Of a DNA stretch of 64,000 nucleotides, positions 23,528 to 33,900 are shown in pieces (position 1 is the stretch's first letter; every line of letters starts with the position of its first letter). The position numbers and the translations under genes are program-made. Source of the DNA: Paractinoplanes durhamensis (lineage in GTDB: Bacteria; Actinomycetota; Actinomycetes; Mycobacteriales; Micromonosporaceae); contig NZ_BOML01000058.1 of assembly GCF_016862175.1 (NCBI RefSeq), forward strand, positions 62,001-126,000. Direction: 5' to 3'. The notes under the pieces were generated by a model. That model saw nothing but the letters and a program-made list of their open reading frames with translations, was not told where the DNA came from and searched no databases.

Positions 23528-24103
23528 TCAGCTACGGGCGTAGACCTCGGGCTTGAGGACCCCCACGTACGGCAGCTCCCGGTAGCGCTCGGCGAAGTCC
23601 AGGCCGTACCCGACCACGAACTCGTTCGGGATGTCGAAGCCGACGTACTTCACCGGAACCTGCACCTTGACCGCGTCCGGCTTACGGAACAGCGCGACCA
23701 CCTCGACGCTGGCCGGCTGCCGCGACTGCAGGTATTTCATCAGCCAGGAGAGCGTCAGGCCGGAGTCGACGATGTCCTCGATGATGACCACGTGCCGGCC
23801 GGTGATGTCCCGGTCCAGGTCCTTGAGGATGCGCACCACCCCGGACGAGCTGGTCCCCTGCCCGTAGGAGGAGACCGCCATGAACTCCATCTCGGTCGAC
23901 GGGCCGTGGTGGCCCAGCGCCCGGGCGAAGTCGGCCATGAACATGACCGCGCCCTTCAGCACGCAGACCAGAAGGATGCCGCCGTCGGCATCGGTGTGGT
24001 CGGCCGAGACCTGCTTCGCCAGCTCGGCGGTCTTTTCCCTGATCTGCTCCTCAGAGATGATCACGTGGTCGATGTCGGCGTCGTACCAGGTGCCCTCAGC
24101 CAT
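23528..24103 (-). CDS. hpt: Hypoxanthine phosphoribosyltransferase
   Basis: Salvages hypoxanthine (and usually guanine) to IMP/GMP with PRPP. The 191-residue product shows LLVCVLKGAVMFMADF (the PPi loop with the conserved Leu-Lys), SSYGQGTSSSG, the PRPP signature VVIIEDIVDSGLTLSWL, and KYVGFDIPNEFVVGYGLDFAERYR. I chose the ATG at 24103 (MAEGTWYDAD); the frame extends upstream to 24217 but that part is not family-like. The gene lies between tilS and ftsH, the standard actinobacterial and Firmicute order. Confidence 0.95.
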   Translation of the reverse strand: MAEGTWYDADIDHVIISEEQIREKTAELAKQVSADHTDADGGILLVCVLKGAVMFMADFARALGHHGPSTEMEFMAVSSYGQGTSSSGVVRILKDLDRDITGRHVVIIEDIVDSGLTLSWLMKYLQSRQPASVEVVALFRKPDAVKVQVPVKYVGFDIPNEFVVGYGLDFAERYRELPYVGVLKPEVYARS

Positions 24104-24239
24104 GGGGGTAAGACTGCCGCATGAAGGTTGCCGTCCGTCACACGGGGCCGCGCTCAACGGCCGCCCAACCCGCGGAAAACTGCCCGTTCCACCCCCGATG
24201 CCTGGCGAATCGGACACTCGTAGTGACAGTTCTCACAGG

Positions 24240-25223
24240 TCAGTCGGGCACCCGAACGAGTTGCCCGCGCACCCGAGCCACCCGAATCCCCCCGGGAAGG
24301 TGCACCGCCCCCTGCCCGTGCCAGTCGACGACGAGCGCATCGAGCGCCACCACATGCCGATGCGAGAGCGCCGACCCCGAGGCACCGAGGACTTTGGCCC
24401 ACGCATGCAGAACCCGAGTCCGAATAGCAGCCGAAAAACCCGATAGTTCGGAAACATCCAAGGCCGCTTCCGCGGCAAGACCAGGAGCAGAACCAGAGCT
24501 TGCGGCGTACGCCTGAAGCAGCGCCCCCTCAGCCAGAGCATCCAGCGCCGCACTGTCCGCCGCGATCCGCTCCGCCGACCGCGCCAGATTGGCCACCACG
24601 GCCGGCCCGAGCGCCTCGACCAGGGCCGGAAGGGCCGCCCCCCGAACCCGGGACCGGGCAAACGCCGGATCGACGTTGTGCGGGTCCTCCCAGGGAACCA
24701 GCCCCAGCGCCGCACAGGCCTTCCGAGTGTCCGCCCGCCCGACACCAAGTAGCGGCCGCCGGAAAATCCCCTTTGTCCGAGGCATCCCGGAGAGCCCCCG
24801 CGGCCCGGCCCCCCGGGCCAGGGCGAGAAGGACGGTCTCCGCCTGATCGTCGCGGGTGTGCCCGAGCAGAATCGCGGCCGCCCCCACCCGGGTGGCGACC
24901 AGGGACAGCGCCGCATATCGAGCCGACCGAGCGGCCGCCTCCGGCCCACCCGGCAGCCCCGCAACGGACACGGTCGCGACCTCGACCGGCGCGAACCCGG
25001 CCTCCCGGGCCCACGACGCCACGTCGAGAGCCCGCCGATCCGACCCGTCCTGGAGCCCATGATCAACGGTCACGAGCCCGACGTCCGACCCGACGAACCG
25101 CGCCGCGGCCGCCAGCGCCAGCGAATCCGCACCGCCCGAGCAGGCGACAAGCACGAGGCCCGGCGGAAGATCCCGCCGGACGGCCTGCCGCACCGCCGCG
25201 ACCGACGGCGGGATCCGCGCCAC
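24240..25223 (-). CDS. tilS: tRNA(Ile)-lysidine synthase
   Basis: TilS attaches lysine to C34 of the CAU-anticodon tRNA-Ile, switching it to read AUA. The PP-loop motif ACSGGADSLALAA is near residue 28. TVDHGLQDGS, LLGHTRDDQAETVLLALARG and an RRPLLGV region follow. The C-terminal part is Ala-rich and shorter than in E. coli, as usual in actinobacteria (327 residues). The start is a GTG directly after the stop of the metalloprotease gene; the two are surely co-transcribed. Confidence 0.93.
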   Translation of the reverse strand: MARIPPSVAAVRQAVRRDLPPGLVLVACSGGADSLALAAAARFVGSDVGLVTVDHGLQDGSDRRALDVASWAREAGFAPVEVATVSVAGLPGGPEAAARSARYAALSLVATRVGAAAILLGHTRDDQAETVLLALARGAGPRGLSGMPRTKGIFRRPLLGVGRADTRKACAALGLVPWEDPHNVDPAFARSRVRGAALPALVEALGPAVVANLARSAERIAADSAALDALAEGALLQAYAASSGSAPGLAAEAALDVSELSGFSAAIRTRVLHAWAKVLGASGSALSHRHVVALDALVVDWHGQGAVHLPGGIRVARVRGQLVRVPD

Positions 25224-26285
25224 CTACCCGCCGATCGCCGGCTGCGGCCCGTGCACCCGCCGGACCCAGGCATCCGGGTCGCCCAGCTCGTCGAGGCGCG
25301 GCAGGGTCAGCGGCGAGTCGAAGACCTTGTTGAAGCCCTCCATGCCGACCCGCTCGACCACGCCGTGCACGAACTTGCGGCCCTCGGCGTACTGCCGCAT
25401 CTTGACCTCGATGCCGAGCAGCCGCCGGATCGCCTTCTCCAGGGGGTTGCCGCTCTCGCGGCGGCGGTTGAACTTGGACCGGATCGACTCGACCGAGGGG
25501 ATCACCTCGGGGCCAACCCCGTCCATCACGAACTCGGCGTGCCCTTCGAGCAGCGTCATCAGCGCGGTGAGCCGGTCGAGCACGGCCTTCTGCCCCGGGG
25601 TCTGCACGATGTCGATGACCGAGGCCCGGCTCTCCGGGTCACGCAGCACGTCGGACATGGTGGCGACACCACGGCGCAGCCGCTCGAGGATGTGCTCGCC
25701 GCTCTGCGACGCGTCGACGAAGGCCTGCACCTCGCCGAGGAAATAGCCCCGCATCCACGGCACGGCGGTGAACTGGACCCGGTGGGTGACCTCGTGCAGG
25801 CAGACCCACAGCCGGAAGTCGCGCGGGTCGGCGCCGAGCTTGCGCTCGACCTCGACGATGTTGGGCGCGTTCAGCAGCAGCTGGCCCGGGTTGCCGGAGA
25901 AGACCTCGTATTGCCCGAGGACGCGGCCGGACATGTAGGCCAGGATCGTGCCGGCCTGCACCCCGGTGACCCGGGAGCCGATCGCGTCGCCGAGGCCGCC
26001 CGACGGCTTGTCCCCGGTGAGCCGGCTGACCAGCGGGATGATCACCTGTTTGAGGCCGCTGATGTTGACGGCGGCCCAGTCCTTGCGGTCCACCACCCGC
26101 ACCGGCGGCACCTCGACCTGCGGACTCAGCCCGGTGTAGTCGGTCACGTGCCCGGCTGCCTCGTCGGTGAGCGCCCGCAGCTCGGACACCACCTGCATCG
26201 CATCGTCGTAGGACACCGCGGGGCCGGATTTCGACAGCGCGCCCGCGGTGGCGGCGGCCAGATCCCAATCAACGAACTGCGCCAT
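25224..26285 (-). CDS. Zinc-dependent metalloprotease (DUF2342, actinobacterial)
   Basis: A 353-residue soluble protein of the actinobacterial family once labelled F420-biosynthesis associated and now described as zincin-like. The motif WVCLHEVTHRVQF carries HExxH at about residue 190. Helical segments before and after it are typical. The C-terminal LTLPRLDELGDPDAWVRRVH is well conserved in the family. The physiological substrate is unknown. It abuts tilS with no spacer and is about 50 bases from dacB, an arrangement conserved in actinomycetes. Confidence 0.9.
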   Translation of the reverse strand: MAQFVDWDLAAATAGALSKSGPAVSYDDAMQVVSELRALTDEAAGHVTDYTGLSPQVEVPPVRVVDRKDWAAVNISGLKQVIIPLVSRLTGDKPSGGLGDAIGSRVTGVQAGTILAYMSGRVLGQYEVFSGNPGQLLLNAPNIVEVERKLGADPRDFRLWVCLHEVTHRVQFTAVPWMRGYFLGEVQAFVDASQSGEHILERLRRGVATMSDVLRDPESRASVIDIVQTPGQKAVLDRLTALMTLLEGHAEFVMDGVGPEVIPSVESIRSKFNRRRESGNPLEKAIRRLLGIEVKMRQYAEGRKFVHGVVERVGMEGFNKVFDSPLTLPRLDELGDPDAWVRRVHGPQPAIGG

Positions 26286-26336
26286 GCACCCACCGTACCC
26301 GCGGAAATCCAGCCCGAACTCCGGAGAAACCCTGAC

Positions 26337-28115
26337 TCAGCAACCGCACAGAACCAGCCGCGCGGGGACCCGGTCGAGCGCCGCCTTGGCGGTATAAGCG
26401 CTGGCCGATCCGCTCGCCATGATCGCGAAGACGAGCAGCCGCCCGTCCTTGGTGACCAGCTGCCCGGCCATCGTGTTGACCCCGCTGAGCGTGCCGGTCT
26501 TGGCCCGCACCACCCCGCGCGCGATCTGGTTGGGCGTGGGTGTGGCGAACCGTTCCTCGAGCGTCCCCGACCAGCCGGCCACCGGCAGCCCGCCGAAGAT
26601 CCCGGTGATGGCCGGCTGCTGCCCGCTCGCGGCGAGCGCCAGCAGCTGGGTGAGCAGGGCCGGACTGATCCCGTTGTGCCGGGAGAGCCCACTCCCGTCG
26701 TACAGATCAGCCTCGTCGCCGGGCAGGCCCATCTCCCGCAGCTTGGCGATGATCGCGTCGGTGGCGCCGTCGAAGGTCGCCGGCTTGCCGGCGGCGATGG
26801 CCACCTGCCGCGCCAGCACGTCGGCGATGGTGTTGTCGCTCTGGGTGAGCATCCAGTCGGTGATCTGCACGAGCGCCGGCGACTGCACCGCCCCGAGCTC
26901 CTTGCCGTCCACCGGCGCTTGCCCCCGGGCGACCGCCGCGACGCCGAGCATCTTGGCGAACGCCTTGCCGGTCGCCAGCGCCGGATCCGAATACCGAGGG
27001 TCACCACCGTGCTCGTTGTGCACCGGCTTGACCCGCCCGGCGTTGGTCATCAGCGGCTGGATCCGGGCCACCTGCCCGAGCGGCGCGATGTCGTCGGAGG
27101 CCCACCCGTCAGCCGTCTCCGGACCACTGAACAGCGACGTGTCGACCAGAACCTTGCTCGGCGCCACCCCACCGAGAGCGGTCTTGACCTGCGCCGCAAG
27201 CTGATCGAGCCGAGCCGCCCCCGGAAAAAGCGCCTTGGCGTTCACGGACAGCGTCGGATCCCCACCCCCGACCAGAACAACCTCCCCGGCGCTCCCGGCC
27301 ACGACCCGAGTGGTCAGCCGATAGGCCGGTCCACGCGCCGCCAGCACGGTGGCCGCGGTGAGCAGCTTGGTGGTCGAAGCGGGCGTCGCCGGAACATCCG
27401 CACCCCGCTCATAAAGCACTTTCCCGGCGGCAACGTCGATGACCGACACATGCACTTCGTTCCCGAGCGCCGCCGAATTCACCAACGGATCAAGCGCAAC
27501 CTTGACCATCCCCGCATCCGGCGCCGTCCCCGCACTCGACGCGGCCGCCAGCACCGCGGACGGAGTCGGATCCGGCGTGCGACTGACCGCCGCCGAAGTG
27601 GGCGCGGCACTGCCGCCGAGAAGCCGATCAACCGGCCCGGGCCGCACCACCGCGACAAGCCCCAGCCCCAAGATCAAAACCACGCCCATCGAGACCAGGG
27701 CGATCAGCTTCCGCCTTTTTTGAGTACGGCTTTGACCAACACCCCCCGCCTGCTCAGGGCGACCTTGATCAGTGGTCCCAGCCGTTGCGCCCGCACGTCC
27801 GGGCTGCGAATCCCGCACCCCGGAAGCCGCCAAGGCGGCCCCCACCGAAGAACCCTCCACCGCCCCCGAAGCCGGCGCTCGACCGAAGGTGCCGCTCGGC
27901 AGTGAGCCCGGGGGCGAGCTCCACGGGCCGCCGGCCGGTCGGCTTCCGTCCGGAAACCCCGGTGCGGCGCCGGGCACCTGGACCCGGCCAACACCCTCCG
28001 ACCGCGGCTGTCCGGTTTCCGACCCGGCCTGCTCCGGCCCAGGGCGCTCCGGCACTCGGGCTCGGCCGGTCAGGCCGGGTCGTTGCGCATCGTCGCCGGG
28101 GTTCTGGGGTTGCAT
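26337..28115 (-). CDS. dacB: D-alanyl-D-alanine carboxypeptidase / endopeptidase (PBP4 type, S13)
   Basis: A 592-residue membrane-anchored low-molecular-weight penicillin-binding protein. A Pro/Gly-rich cytoplasmic region of about 150 residues precedes the transmembrane segment ALVSMGVVLILGLGLVAVV. The S13 domain has active-site Ser in PASTTKLLTAA (SxxK), SDNTIAD (SxN) and VRAKTGTLSG (KTG). It trims peptide side chains or hydrolyses cross-links in peptidoglycan. The ATG at 28115 (MQPQNPGDD) with GGAAG upstream is preferred to the longer frame from 28229. The long N-terminal region is longer than in the E. coli enzyme but typical of actinomycete homologues. Confidence 0.92.
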   Translation of the reverse strand: MQPQNPGDDAQRPGLTGRARVPERPGPEQAGSETGQPRSEGVGRVQVPGAAPGFPDGSRPAGGPWSSPPGSLPSGTFGRAPASGAVEGSSVGAALAASGVRDSQPGRAGATAGTTDQGRPEQAGGVGQSRTQKRRKLIALVSMGVVLILGLGLVAVVRPGPVDRLLGGSAAPTSAAVSRTPDPTPSAVLAAASSAGTAPDAGMVKVALDPLVNSAALGNEVHVSVIDVAAGKVLYERGADVPATPASTTKLLTAATVLAARGPAYRLTTRVVAGSAGEVVLVGGGDPTLSVNAKALFPGAARLDQLAAQVKTALGGVAPSKVLVDTSLFSGPETADGWASDDIAPLGQVARIQPLMTNAGRVKPVHNEHGGDPRYSDPALATGKAFAKMLGVAAVARGQAPVDGKELGAVQSPALVQITDWMLTQSDNTIADVLARQVAIAAGKPATFDGATDAIIAKLREMGLPGDEADLYDGSGLSRHNGISPALLTQLLALAASGQQPAITGIFGGLPVAGWSGTLEERFATPTPNQIARGVVRAKTGTLSGVNTMAGQLVTKDGRLLVFAIMASGSASAYTAKAALDRVPARLVLCGC

Positions 28116-28591
28116 TTGTTGATCTTCCGCCCGTTTCAGCGCATCGCGTTGTTCTTGCGAGGAATTCTCCAGCCGGACCCGCCCCGGCCACGACGGCTCA
28201 TCCCAGCATCCGGGGACCGGCCAGGCCAAGCGCGCAGCCCACCATTCAGCCCATCCGCACGGCGCCGATCGCGACGGCCGGTCGGCCCGGAATGCCGACC
28301 CGGCGGCCGATGCCGGGCCCCGGAAGATGCGGAAGGGTCACTCGGGCGGCGGGTGGGTGCGTTACCGTTTTGCCGGAGGCATGATGCGGCTCAGGCGCGT
28401 CGTCAAGAACGGACGCGTTGTGTGAATCTTGCCTCCCCACGCGCCCCTCCTCTTCCGCCGCGCGAGACTTAGGGGAGACTAGCGACATCCGGCACATCGT
28501 TGCGCGCGGATCCGGTAGGCATTGATTTCCTGCCGCGGTTCCCCGCCGTAGTGACCGGCATTTTTCGGTGGGCGAGTCAAGGGAGCTAACT
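28116..28591. other. Intergenic region between divergent dacB and ppa
   Basis: About 475 bases without a convincing gene. Short frames here are shadows with no family resemblance or ribosome binding site. It must contain both promoters; I could not fix a -10/-35 pair. The strong AGGGAG at 28579-28584 belongs to ppa. Confidence 0.5.
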
Positions 28592-29089
28592 ATGGATTTC
28601 GACGTTCTGGTTGAGATCCCCAAGGGCCAGCGCAACAAGTACGAGGTCGACCACAAGACCGGCCGGATCCGGCTCGACCGGACCCTCTTCACGGCGACGC
28701 AGTACCCGGCCGACTACGGCTTCATCGAGGGCACCCTCGGTCAGGACGGCGACCCGCTCGACGCCCTGGTCCTGGTGCAGGAGCCGACGTTCCCGGGCTG
28801 CCTGATCCGGGCCCGCGCGATCGGCATGTTCCGGATGAGCGACGAAAAGGGCCGCGACGACAAGGTCCTGTGCGTCCCCTACGAGGACCCCCGCCAGGAG
28901 CACCTGCGGGACATTCACCACCTGGGCGAGTTCGACCGGATGGAGATCCAGCACTTCTTCACGGTCTACAAGGACCTCGAGCCGGGCAAGTCGGTCGAGG
29001 GCGCGACCTGGACGGGTCGTGTCGAGGCCGAGGAGGAGATCCGGGCGTCGTTCAAGCGCGCCGAGGCCCTCGAGGATCACGACCACTGA
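28592..29089 (+). CDS. ppa: Inorganic pyrophosphatase (family I)
   Basis: Hydrolyses pyrophosphate to phosphate, driving biosynthetic reactions in the cytoplasm. The 165-residue protein has VEIPKGQRNKYEVDHKTG, ADYGFIEGTL, the signature DGDPLDALVLV with its metal-binding Asp residues, and the EDPRQEHLRDIHHLGEF region with YKDLEPGK. The ATG at 28592 follows AGGGAG by seven bases; the longer frame from 28568 is not supported. It ends before two back-to-back hairpins that separate it from convergent eccD. Confidence 0.96.
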   Translation: MDFDVLVEIPKGQRNKYEVDHKTGRIRLDRTLFTATQYPADYGFIEGTLGQDGDPLDALVLVQEPTFPGCLIRARAIGMFRMSDEKGRDDKVLCVPYEDPRQEHLRDIHHLGEFDRMEIQHFFTVYKDLEPGKSVEGATWTGRVEAEEEIRASFKRAEALEDHDH

Positions 29090-29195
29090 CACCCGCCCCG
29101 GTCGCTTCCCCTTCTTGATGCGGCCGGATCAAGTGCCGCGGTGTGATCCACCGGAGGCCGGGTCCGGCTGTTTCTTCCCCCGCCGATGCGAATCG

Positions 29196-29224
29196 AACGC
29201 GGGCGGCCATTGGCCGCCCGCGTT
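29196..29224. terminator. Terminator hairpin downstream of ppa
   Basis: Perfect 14-base arms AACGCGGGCGGCCA and TGGCCGCCCGCGTT meet around a single base, so in RNA the loop is formed by the innermost pairs. TTTTCGTT follows on the plus strand, consistent with intrinsic termination of ppa. Symmetry would let it act in both directions. Confidence 0.7.
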
Positions 29225-29242
29225 TTCGTTCTTGGGAGCGAT

Positions 29243-29274
29243 CCCGAGATCGAAAGAGCCATTTCGATCTCGGG
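29243..29274. terminator. Second hairpin between convergent ppa and eccD
   Basis: Perfect 13-base arms CCCGAGATCGAAA and TTTCGATCTCGGG with a six-base loop, starting 19 bases after the ppa hairpin and 59 bases before the eccD stop codon. Probably ends eccD transcripts arriving from the other side, or backs up the first hairpin. Confidence 0.6.
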
Positions 29275-29332
29275 CCACGATCGTTTCGGCACAATGACCG
29301 GAAACCGGCCGATCGACCAATGAGGACGGCCG

Positions 29333-30754
29333 TCAGATGCTGCCGACCGCGTCGTAGAGGCCGACCACCGCACACGCCACCGGGATCACCGACACCACGA
29401 CCAGGGTGTCGACGATGTCGGCGGCCCGCCCGAGGTAGGGCGACGGCGGCTTGCGGGAGTAGGTGGCGCCGCCCGCGACGGTGACGACGGCCAGCGCCAG
29501 CGCCACCGCGACCAGCGTGATCAGAACCGTGCCGTTCGCGCTCAGCAGCAGGTTGACGCCGAGGCAGAAGATGCCGATCAGGCCGCCGATCACCAGCGGC
29601 ACCCGCTGCCGCAGGGTGACGAAGAGCCGGGACCGGAGCAGCAGCGACGCCGCCGCGACGCCGGCCAGGATGCGCGCCGACAGCGAGCTGGACGTGGCGA
29701 GCGTCAGGAACGCGAAGCCGGCCAGCACCGCGTGGCCGAGCAGCATGCCGGCCAGCAACTCCTCGGTGCGGGTCACGGCCGCGAAGACGGTCGCCCGGTC
29801 GGGCCGCTCGCGGGCCGCGTCCAGGCTCGAGCCGGCCGCGGTGAAACCGGCCGACGCGTCGGTGCCGGTCGGCAGGGTGACCGGCGGGGTGGGCATCTTG
29901 CCGAACCGGATGGACAGCAGCGGCAGCACGCCGATCCCGCAGACCAGCACGGAGAGCAGCACCGCGGCGGCACCGGCGGCCGAGGTGATCATGCTCACCA
30001 GGGCGGTGAGCGCACCCAGCAGGCCGACCACCGAACCGGCGGTGAACAGGCGCAGCGAGGCGGCCACGCCGACCCCGCCGAGCGCGGCCACGATCAGCAG
30101 CGCCACCGAGCCGGCCAGCAGCTCGGAGTCGCCGAGCCAGGGCACCAGCGGCACCACCCCGACCCGGTCGGTCGAGCCGACCAGAACGGCGGCACCGGCG
30201 AACGCGAACGGCATCGCGTAGGCGCCGAGGGCCGAACCGGCGCGGGCATCGCCGTACGCCCGGGACGCGGTGACCCCGGCCAGCGCGAGGATCACCGCGA
30301 CGGTGAGACCGGCGATGGCGCCGGCATTCCAGGCCGGGCCGGCGAGCAGCACCGCGATCAGGCCGAGCAGGAGCAGCACACCGGCGCCGGCCAGGGTGGC
30401 GGTGCGGGTGGAGGCCGGGGTCCAGGAGCTGCCACGACGGCGGGCACCCTCGGCGATCGCCTCGACGACATCGTCGTACTCCAGCTCGGGCCACTCGTTG
30501 TGGGCCGGCACGAGGTGGAGCACTTCCCCATCCCGTACACCCTGGGGGAAAAGACCTTGGGACGTGCTCAGCGCGGCGCCGTCGGTGCGCCGCAGCACCC
30601 ACCCACCGTGTTTCTCGCCGTCGTCGGCGAGTCCCTCGCCGGCGTGGCGGAGCACTTCGGGCAGCAGCTCGGCCAGCGCGACGTGCTCGGGAAGAGCGAC
30701 GTCGACGCGGCGGTGCGGAGCGCTGATGGTGACCCTCGCCAGACCGACGCTCAC
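29333..30754 (-). CDS. eccD: Type VII secretion integral membrane protein EccD
   Basis: EccD forms the central membrane channel vestibule of type VII secretion systems. The 473-residue protein has an N-terminal ubiquitin-like domain of about 95 residues (RVTISAPHRRVDVALPEHV, VLHLVP). A linker follows, then eleven hydrophobic segments from about residue 120 to the end, the family pattern. The GTG at 30754 overlaps the stop of a 17-codon ORF (GTGA). It is divergent from eccC, so the two may share a 160-base promoter region. No eccB, eccE or esx gene is next to it. Confidence 0.9.
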   Translation of the reverse strand: MSVGLARVTISAPHRRVDVALPEHVALAELLPEVLRHAGEGLADDGEKHGGWVLRRTDGAALSTSQGLFPQGVRDGEVLHLVPAHNEWPELEYDDVVEAIAEGARRRGSSWTPASTRTATLAGAGVLLLLGLIAVLLAGPAWNAGAIAGLTVAVILALAGVTASRAYGDARAGSALGAYAMPFAFAGAAVLVGSTDRVGVVPLVPWLGDSELLAGSVALLIVAALGGVGVAASLRLFTAGSVVGLLGALTALVSMITSAAGAAAVLLSVLVCGIGVLPLLSIRFGKMPTPPVTLPTGTDASAGFTAAGSSLDAARERPDRATVFAAVTRTEELLAGMLLGHAVLAGFAFLTLATSSSLSARILAGVAAASLLLRSRLFVTLRQRVPLVIGGLIGIFCLGVNLLLSANGTVLITLVAVALALAVVTVAGGATYSRKPPSPYLGRAADIVDTLVVVSVIPVACAVVGLYDAVGSI

Positions 30755-30804
30755 GCGTTCACCACCGATGTCGGGACCGCGGGAAGACCCTTGAGCCGGA
30801 TCAT
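30751..30804 (-). CDS. 17-codon ORF directly upstream of eccD
   Basis: The ATG at 30804 is preceded by a strong AGGAGA ribosome binding site. The frame encodes MIRLKGLPAVPTSVVNA and its TGA (30753-30751) overlaps the eccD GTG start as GTGA. The eccD start has no good ribosome binding site of its own other than what lies inside this ORF, so translation of the mini-ORF may feed eccD. An in-frame ATG further upstream (about 30825) would lengthen it to 24 residues. Peptide function unknown. Confidence 0.35.
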   Translation of the reverse strand: MIRLKGLPAVPTSVVNA

Positions 30805-30964
30805 TCGCTCTCTCCTATGGCTCATGACTCTTTTCCCATCGATGGCTACGAGGCTGCGGAACTGCTCGCACTTTACCTACCATGGGCGCGAAGCGATGTC
30901 CGGTAACGGCGTCGCGGACGGGGGGTGACCACACACCCTTGTGGACGAAAGGGATATTCCAGGC

Positions 30965-33900
30965 ATGAGCACGGTGGTGATCAAACGGGCGGCGCGCCGT
31001 CCGTCCCCGGAGATTCCAACCGGAGAGATCGCTGTCGAGCCGCCTCCGGAGATCCCGCAGAGCGCGGGCGGACGCTGGCAGCAGGCGATGATGGCGCTGC
31101 CGATGCTGGGCGGCTCGGTGGCGATGGCGATGATGATGGGCCAGGGTCGCAGCGGTCCATATTCCTACGTGATCGGTGGCCTCTTCGGCGTCTCGTCGAT
31201 CGCCATGCTGACCACCAGTTTCGGCTCCTCCGGCTCGCCGAAGAAGGCGGAGATGATGGCCGCCCGCCGGGAGTATCTGCGGCATCTGTCCGGCCTGCGC
31301 CGCCGGGTCCGGGAGACCGCGACCAAGCAGCGGGTCGGCCTGCTCTACCGGCATCCCGAGCCGACCCAGCTCTGGTCCACGGCCGGCAGCCACCGGGTCT
31401 GGGAGCGCCGCCCGGTCGACCCCGACTTCGGTGTGGTGCGCCTCGCCGTCGGCCCGCAGACCCTGGCCACCCCGCTGATCCCGCCGGTGACCCGCCCGCT
31501 CGACGAGCTCGAGCCGATGACCGCCGGTGCGCTGCGCCGCTTCCTGGATGCCTATTCGGTGGTCCCCGACCTGCCGGTGGCGGCGTCGCTGCGCGGCTTC
31601 GCCCGGGTCTTCCTCCGCGGCGCCGGGCCGGGCGGCGAGGCGGACGCGCGCGCCCTGACCCGGGCCGTGATCTGCCAGCTCGCCACGTTCCACGCGCCCG
31701 ACGACATGATCGTGGCGATCTGCGCCGGGCCGGACCGCCGGGCCGAGTGGGAATGGGTGAAGTGGCTGCCGCACAACCTTCATCCGTCCCGCACCGACGC
31801 GCTCGGGCACGTCCGGCTGGTCGCGAGCACCGGTCCGGACCTGGAGAAGCTGCTCGAAGACGTGATCGGCAACCGGCCGCGGTTCAACCCGGCCGGGGCC
31901 GGCAACAGCTCACCGCACGTGGTGATCGTGCTGGACGGCATCAACCTCAAGGGCGCCACCCAGCTCGACGACGGCATCGACGGCGTGACCGTGCTCGACC
32001 TCGACGAGCAGCCACCGCGCCTGCTGGACCGGTCGCTGCTGGTGCTCGAGGTGCAGCACGCGCACGGCCGCCGGGTGCTGAACACCTACGCGATGGACCA
32101 CGAGGCCGAGGTGGGCACGCCCGACCGGCTCAGCGTGCCGCAGGCCGAGGCGGTGGCCCGCCGGTTGTCCCCGCTGCGGCTGGGCGCCATGTCCAAGTCG
32201 TCGGACACTCCGCTGTCCACCGAGATGGGCCTGGCCGAGCTGCTCGGGCTCGGCGATCCGGAGCTGTTCAGCGTCGCGCAGAGCTGGGCGCCCCGGCCCA
32301 ACCGCGACAAGCTGAGGGTGCCGATCGGACTGGGCGCCGACGGCAGTGCGATCGAGCTCGACCTCAAGGAGTCCGCCCAGGACGGCATGGGCCCGCACGG
32401 CCTGCTGATCGGCGCCACCGGTTCCGGTAAGTCGGAGCTGCTGCGCACGCTGGTGATGGCGCTGGCCGCGACCCACTCGTCCGAGACGCTGAACTTCGTG
32501 CTGATCGACTTCAAGGGCGGCGCGACCTTCTCCTCGCTCGACCGCCTGCCGCACACCGCCGCCGTGATCACCAACCTCGCCGACGAGCTGGTGCTGGTCG
32601 ACCGCATGGTGGATGCGATCGACGGCGAGCTGGTCCGCCGGCAGGAGGTGCTGCGCAAGGCGGGCAACTACGCTTCGCTGCGCGATTATGAGAAGGCCCG
32701 GGCCGGCGGCGCCGCGCTGCCACCGCTGCCGTCGCTGCTGGTGATCTGCGACGAGTTCTCCGAGCTGCTCAGCGCCAAGCCCGACTTCATCGACCTGTTC
32801 GTCCAGATCGGACGGCTCGGCCGCTCGCTCGGCGTGCACCTGCTGCTCGCCAGCCAGCGGCTCGAGGAGGGCCGGCTGCGCGGTCTCGACACCCACCTGT
32901 CCTACCGGGTCGGCCTGCGGACCTTCTCGGCCCTGGAGTCGCGGGCCGTGCTGGGCGTGCCGGATGCGTACGAGTTGCCGCGCTCCCCCGGTCACGGCTA
33001 CCTGAAGTTCGGCACCGAGCCGCTGCTGCGCTTCAAGGCGGCGTATGTGTCGGGGCCGATGCGCAAGGCCGCCCGGGCCGCGGCCGGTGGCGCCGGCGCG
33101 GTGCCGCAGGTCCTGGAATATTCGACCCGCTACGTCCCGGTGCCCAAGCCGGCCAAGCCGGTGCAGGCGCAGCCCGAGGAGCTCCCGGCCGGCGAGAGCG
33201 TGCTCGACGTGCTGGTCGACCGGCTCAACGGCCAGGGCCCGCCCGCGCACCAGGTGTGGCTGCCGCCGCTCAACCAGTCGTCGGCCCTCGACGAGCTGCT
33301 CGGCCCGGTGGTCGCCGACCCGACCCGCGGCCTGGCCTTCGCCAACCCCGAGCTGCACGGCGCCCTGCAGGTGCCGATCGCGCTGGTCGACAAGCCGCGC
33401 GAGCAGCTGCGCGACGTGATGTGGCTGCAGCTGGCCGGCGCGGCCGGCCACGTGGCGGTGGTCGGGTCCACGTTGTCCGGTAAGTCGACCGCGCTGCGGT
33501 CGATGGTCTGCGGGCTCGCCCTGACCCACACCCCGGCCGAGGTGCAGGTCTACTGCCTCGACTTCGGCGGCGGCTCGCTCGGCACGCTGCGCGACCTGCC
33601 GCACGTCGGCGGTGTCTCCGGCCGGCTCGACACGGTCGGCGTGCGGCGTACGGTCGGCGAGATCTCCACGCTGCTCAGCGAGCGCGAGGCGCGGTTCGCG
33701 ACGATGGCGATCGACTCGATGGCGTCCTACCGGCGGCGCCGGGCGAACGCGGCCGACCTCGGCGGCGCGGCCGACACCGACCCGTTCGGCGACGTGTTCC
33801 TGGTGGTCGACGGCTGGTCGACGCTGCGCAAGGAATACGAGGAGCTCGAGTCGGTGATCACCGACATCGCCACCCGCGGTCTGTCCTACGGCATCCACGT

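Noticed and set aside
24858..27905. 1015-codon plus-strand frame opposite tilS, metalloprotease and dacB
   Set aside because: It spans three well-identified minus-strand genes and has shadow composition.
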